DNA from: an uncultured Eubacteriales bacterium
GTDB taxonomy: Bacteria; Bacillota; Clostridia; Christensenellales; Borkfalkiaceae
DNA length: 7,474 nt
NCBI GenBank assembly: GCA_958405585.1
Contig: CATYEP010000087.1
Location: 1 to 7,474, forward strand
Direction of reading: 5' to 3'
Each line of letters starts with the position of its first letter. Positions within the stretch are counted from its first letter, which is position 1. The position numbers and the translations under genes were made by a program. This document shows, piece by piece, positions 5,916 through 7,474 of this stretch. The notes below the pieces were generated by a model. It saw only the letters and a program-made list of their open reading frames with translations. It was not told where the DNA came from and searched no databases.

Positions 5916-6992
5916 ATGACATACACAAAAGAAGAAAGGGCGGTCATCTGTCTGGATTCGTTCGGATTGGAATATCCCAAAAAGGCAAAGCTCTACAAAC
6001 TGGCGCCTTCGGCGCAGGTGTTTTTTGAAAATTTCCGTAAATATCGTCCTGCGGTTGCAGAAACGGCGGGCGAAGAGACTGCCGAGACAATGGAGCATTC
6101 TTTGGCGGATCAGGAATATACGGACAGGCTGCTGCATATGTATTCGGAAAAGCGGATCGAGTGCGTAACGTTCGTTTCAGAAAAGTACCCGGAGGAATTG
6201 CGGCAGATCTCCGATCCGCCGCTGGTGCTGTATTGCCGAGGCAATACAGATCTATTAACAGAAAGAAAATTTGCGATCGTCGGATCGCGGCGCACGCTTC
6301 CGCAGGTGATGAAACGCACGGAAGAATTTGCGGAAGGGCTATCTTCGGAATTTGTGATCGTGACGGGTCTTGCGGACGGCGGTGACAGTGCAGCCCTCAG
6401 CGGTGCGTTGAACAGCGGTCGGGTGATTTCCGTGCTTGCGTACGGATTCGATCATGTTTATCCGGGCTGTAATCGTGCATTGCTGGAAAGAGTGGAAGAA
6501 AAGGGGCTCGCCGTGAGCGAATATCTGCCGCAGGAAAAACCGCTTCCGTATCATTTTCCCATGCGCAACCGCATCATTGCGGGACTGTCGGAGGGTGTGC
6601 TTGTGGTGAGCGGCGGAGAAAAGAGCGGTACGCGGATCACGGCGGCAAAGGCGTACGAATACGGGCGCGACGTGTTTGCGTTTCCCTATTCGATCGGTGT
6701 TCCGTCGGGAGTCGGGTGCAATGCGCTGATCAAAGAATACGCAAAATTGACGGAAAATTTAGTTGACATTTACGCCGCTTTTGGTATAAACTTGACCGAA
6801 ACGGAAAAAATTTCCTTAAGTGCGGCGGAGCAGGCGGTCTTTGAAATTCTTCGGGAAGGGGAAGTGCATATCACGGAGATCGCGCAAAAGAGCGGGCTTA
6901 AAATGCATGAAGTTCCGATCGTGCTGACCATGTTGGAAATGAAAAAACTGGCGGTATCCTGCGGAGGGAACCGTTGGACGGCCTCCCGTTGA
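5916..6992 (+). CDS. dprA: DNA processing protein DprA (Smf), divergent consensus
   Basis: At 358 residues this is normal for DprA, which binds single-stranded DNA entering during transformation and loads RecA on it. The N-terminal helical part (1-85) is poorly conserved. The Rossmann-like core starts at Y-P-E-E-L (91-95) and D-P-P-L-V-L-Y-C-R-G (100-109). It has the nucleic-acid-binding G-S-R at 123-125, V-Y-P-G-C-N (181-186), S-E-Y (201-203) and F-P-M-R-N-R-I-I-A-G-L-S (214-225). A winged-helix domain occupies about 300-356. Several hallmarks differ: the usual S-G-x-A-R-G-I-D-x-x-A-H is T-G-L-A-D-G-G-D-S-A-A-L (150-161), V-V-E-A is V-V-S-G (230-233), and the P-G after F-A is P-Y (257-258). 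The fold is clear, but function may be altered. The start ATG 5916 has AGGT (5905-5908) upstream. An internal promoter lies near the 3' end. Confidence 0.9.
   Translation: MTYTKEERAVICLDSFGLEYPKKAKLYKLAPSAQVFFENFRKYRPAVAETAGEETAETMEHSLADQEYTDRLLHMYSEKRIECVTFVSEKYPEELRQISDPPLVLYCRGNTDLLTERKFAIVGSRRTLPQVMKRTEEFAEGLSSEFVIVTGLADGGDSAALSGALNSGRVISVLAYGFDHVYPGCNRALLERVEEKGLAVSEYLPQEKPLPYHFPMRNRIIAGLSEGVLVVSGGEKSGTRITAAKAYEYGRDVFAFPYSIGVPSGVGCNALIKEYAKLTENLVDIYAAFGINLTETEKISLSAAEQAVFEILREGEVHITEIAQKSGLKMHEVPIVLTMLEMKKLAVSCGGNRWTASR
6763..6790 (+). promoter_or_regulatory. Promoter inside dprA, probably for topA
   Basis: TTGACA (6763-6768), a 16-bp spacer and TATAAA (6785-6790), with TG at 6782-6783 making an extended -10, form a near-consensus sigma-A promoter. 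It lies within the dprA reading frame at the linker before the winged helix. The predicted start near 6797 gives topA a transcript with a leader of about 250 nt, independent of the comM-dprA message. Codon constraint alone would not be expected to yield both boxes at this spacing. Confidence 0.6.
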
Positions 6993-7047
6993 AAGGGCGG
7001 CGAATGTTTGAGAAAATCGGAAAATTTGATGTCGGAAAGAGGTCTGT

Positions 7048-7474
7048 ATGGATTTAATCATTGTAGAATCGCCTTCCAAAGCGAAAACGATATCCAAATA
7101 TCTGAAGGGGAAATACCGCGTGGACGCATCGGGCGGGCATGTGCGCGACCTGCCCGAAAAACGGCTGGGCGTGAATATCGATAATAATTTTGAACCCACT
7201 TATGTGGACAATCCTGACAAAAAGGCGGTCATCAAGCGTCTTTCGGACGAAGCGGCGAAAGCGGAACACGTTTATCTCGCAACCGACCCGGACCGCGAAG
7301 GCGAAGCGATCTCCTGGCATCTGAAAAATGTTTTGAAACTCAAAGACGGCAAAAACCGCATCGAGTTCAACGAAATTTCCCCTGCGGCGGTCACGCGCGC
7401 ATTGCAGAATCCGCGCGAGATCGATTACAATCTCGTCGACGCGCAGCAGGCGCGCCGCGTGCTGGACAGGCTGG
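7048..7474 (+). CDS. topA: DNA topoisomerase I, 5' part
   Basis: The frame stays open to the window end, giving the first 142 residues of a protein that is typically about 700 or more in Firmicutes. Type IA topoisomerase I relaxes negative supercoils by cutting and passing single strands. The visible part is the TOPRIM domain: I-V-E-S-P-S-K-A-K-T-I at residues 5-15 with catalytic E7, S-G-G-H-V-R-D-L-P (28-36), and T-D-P-D-R-E-G-E-A-I-S-W-H (79-91) with the metal-binding acids D80, D82 and E84. F-N-E-I-S (107-111) and D-A-Q-Q-A-R-R-V-L-D-R-L at the window end are also characteristic. The active-site tyrosine lies beyond the window. ATG 7048 is supported by AAAGAGG (7036-7042), 5 nt upstream. 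It lies 55 bp after dprA and probably has both read-through and its own promoter (6763-6790). Confidence 0.97.
   Translation, partial: MDLIIVESPSKAKTISKYLKGKYRVDASGGHVRDLPEKRLGVNIDNNFEPTYVDNPDKKAVIKRLSDEAAKAEHVYLATDPDREGEAISWHLKNVLKLKDGKNRIEFNEISPAAVTRALQNPREIDYNLVDAQQARRVLDRL

Overview
The window looks like a chromosomal segment from a moderately GC-rich Clostridia-type Bacillota. The main evidence is the gene order comM, dprA, topA, which is a common Firmicutes housekeeping arrangement. Purine-rich Shine-Dalgarno sites, sigma-A-like promoters and many hairpin-plus-U-run terminators fit this. A placement near Christensenellales or a related uncultured gut clade is only a guess. All genes lie on the plus strand. 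No insertion sequence, phage gene, CRISPR array, tRNA or rRNA was seen.

Layout. Positions 1-33 are the tail of an unseen gene, closed by a perfect 14-bp hairpin (34-66). A promoter (-35 at 49-54, -10 at 72-77) is built into that hairpin. It leads into a structured RNA leader (93-176) that ends in a strong intrinsic terminator placed before the gene. This is the layout of a transcriptional riboswitch. The gene it controls (263-1609) is a MATE-family multidrug exporter, so the guanidine-IV (mepA) riboswitch class is the leading but untested assignment. Two terminators (1592-1625 and 1680-1710) close this unit.

A second independent unit follows. A near-consensus promoter (1733-1761) and a short foldable leader precede a 718-residue polytopic membrane glycosyltransferase of the GT-C/GT39 (PMT/ArnT-like) type (1825-3981). 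It carries an unusual beta-rich region of about 140 residues, predicted to be extracytoplasmic, between its first membrane helix and its catalytic loop. A hairpin terminator (4004-4030) ends it.

The 392-bp gap at 3982-4373 has no supported gene. It holds that terminator, a second hairpin and eight tandem copies of a 17-bp repeat (4136-4271).

The last region is a DNA-handling operon. comM/yifB (4374-5900) is a Mg-chelatase-like AAA+ ATPase. dprA (5916-6992) is the RecA loader for incoming single-stranded DNA, here with several altered consensus residues. topA (7048 onward, truncated by the window end) is DNA topoisomerase I. A near-consensus extended -10 promoter inside dprA (6763-6790) probably gives topA its own transcript.

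The strongest candidate for something worth pursuing is the leader RNA of the MATE gene. The glycosyltransferase ectodomain, the 17-bp repeat array upstream of comM and the divergent DprA signature come next.
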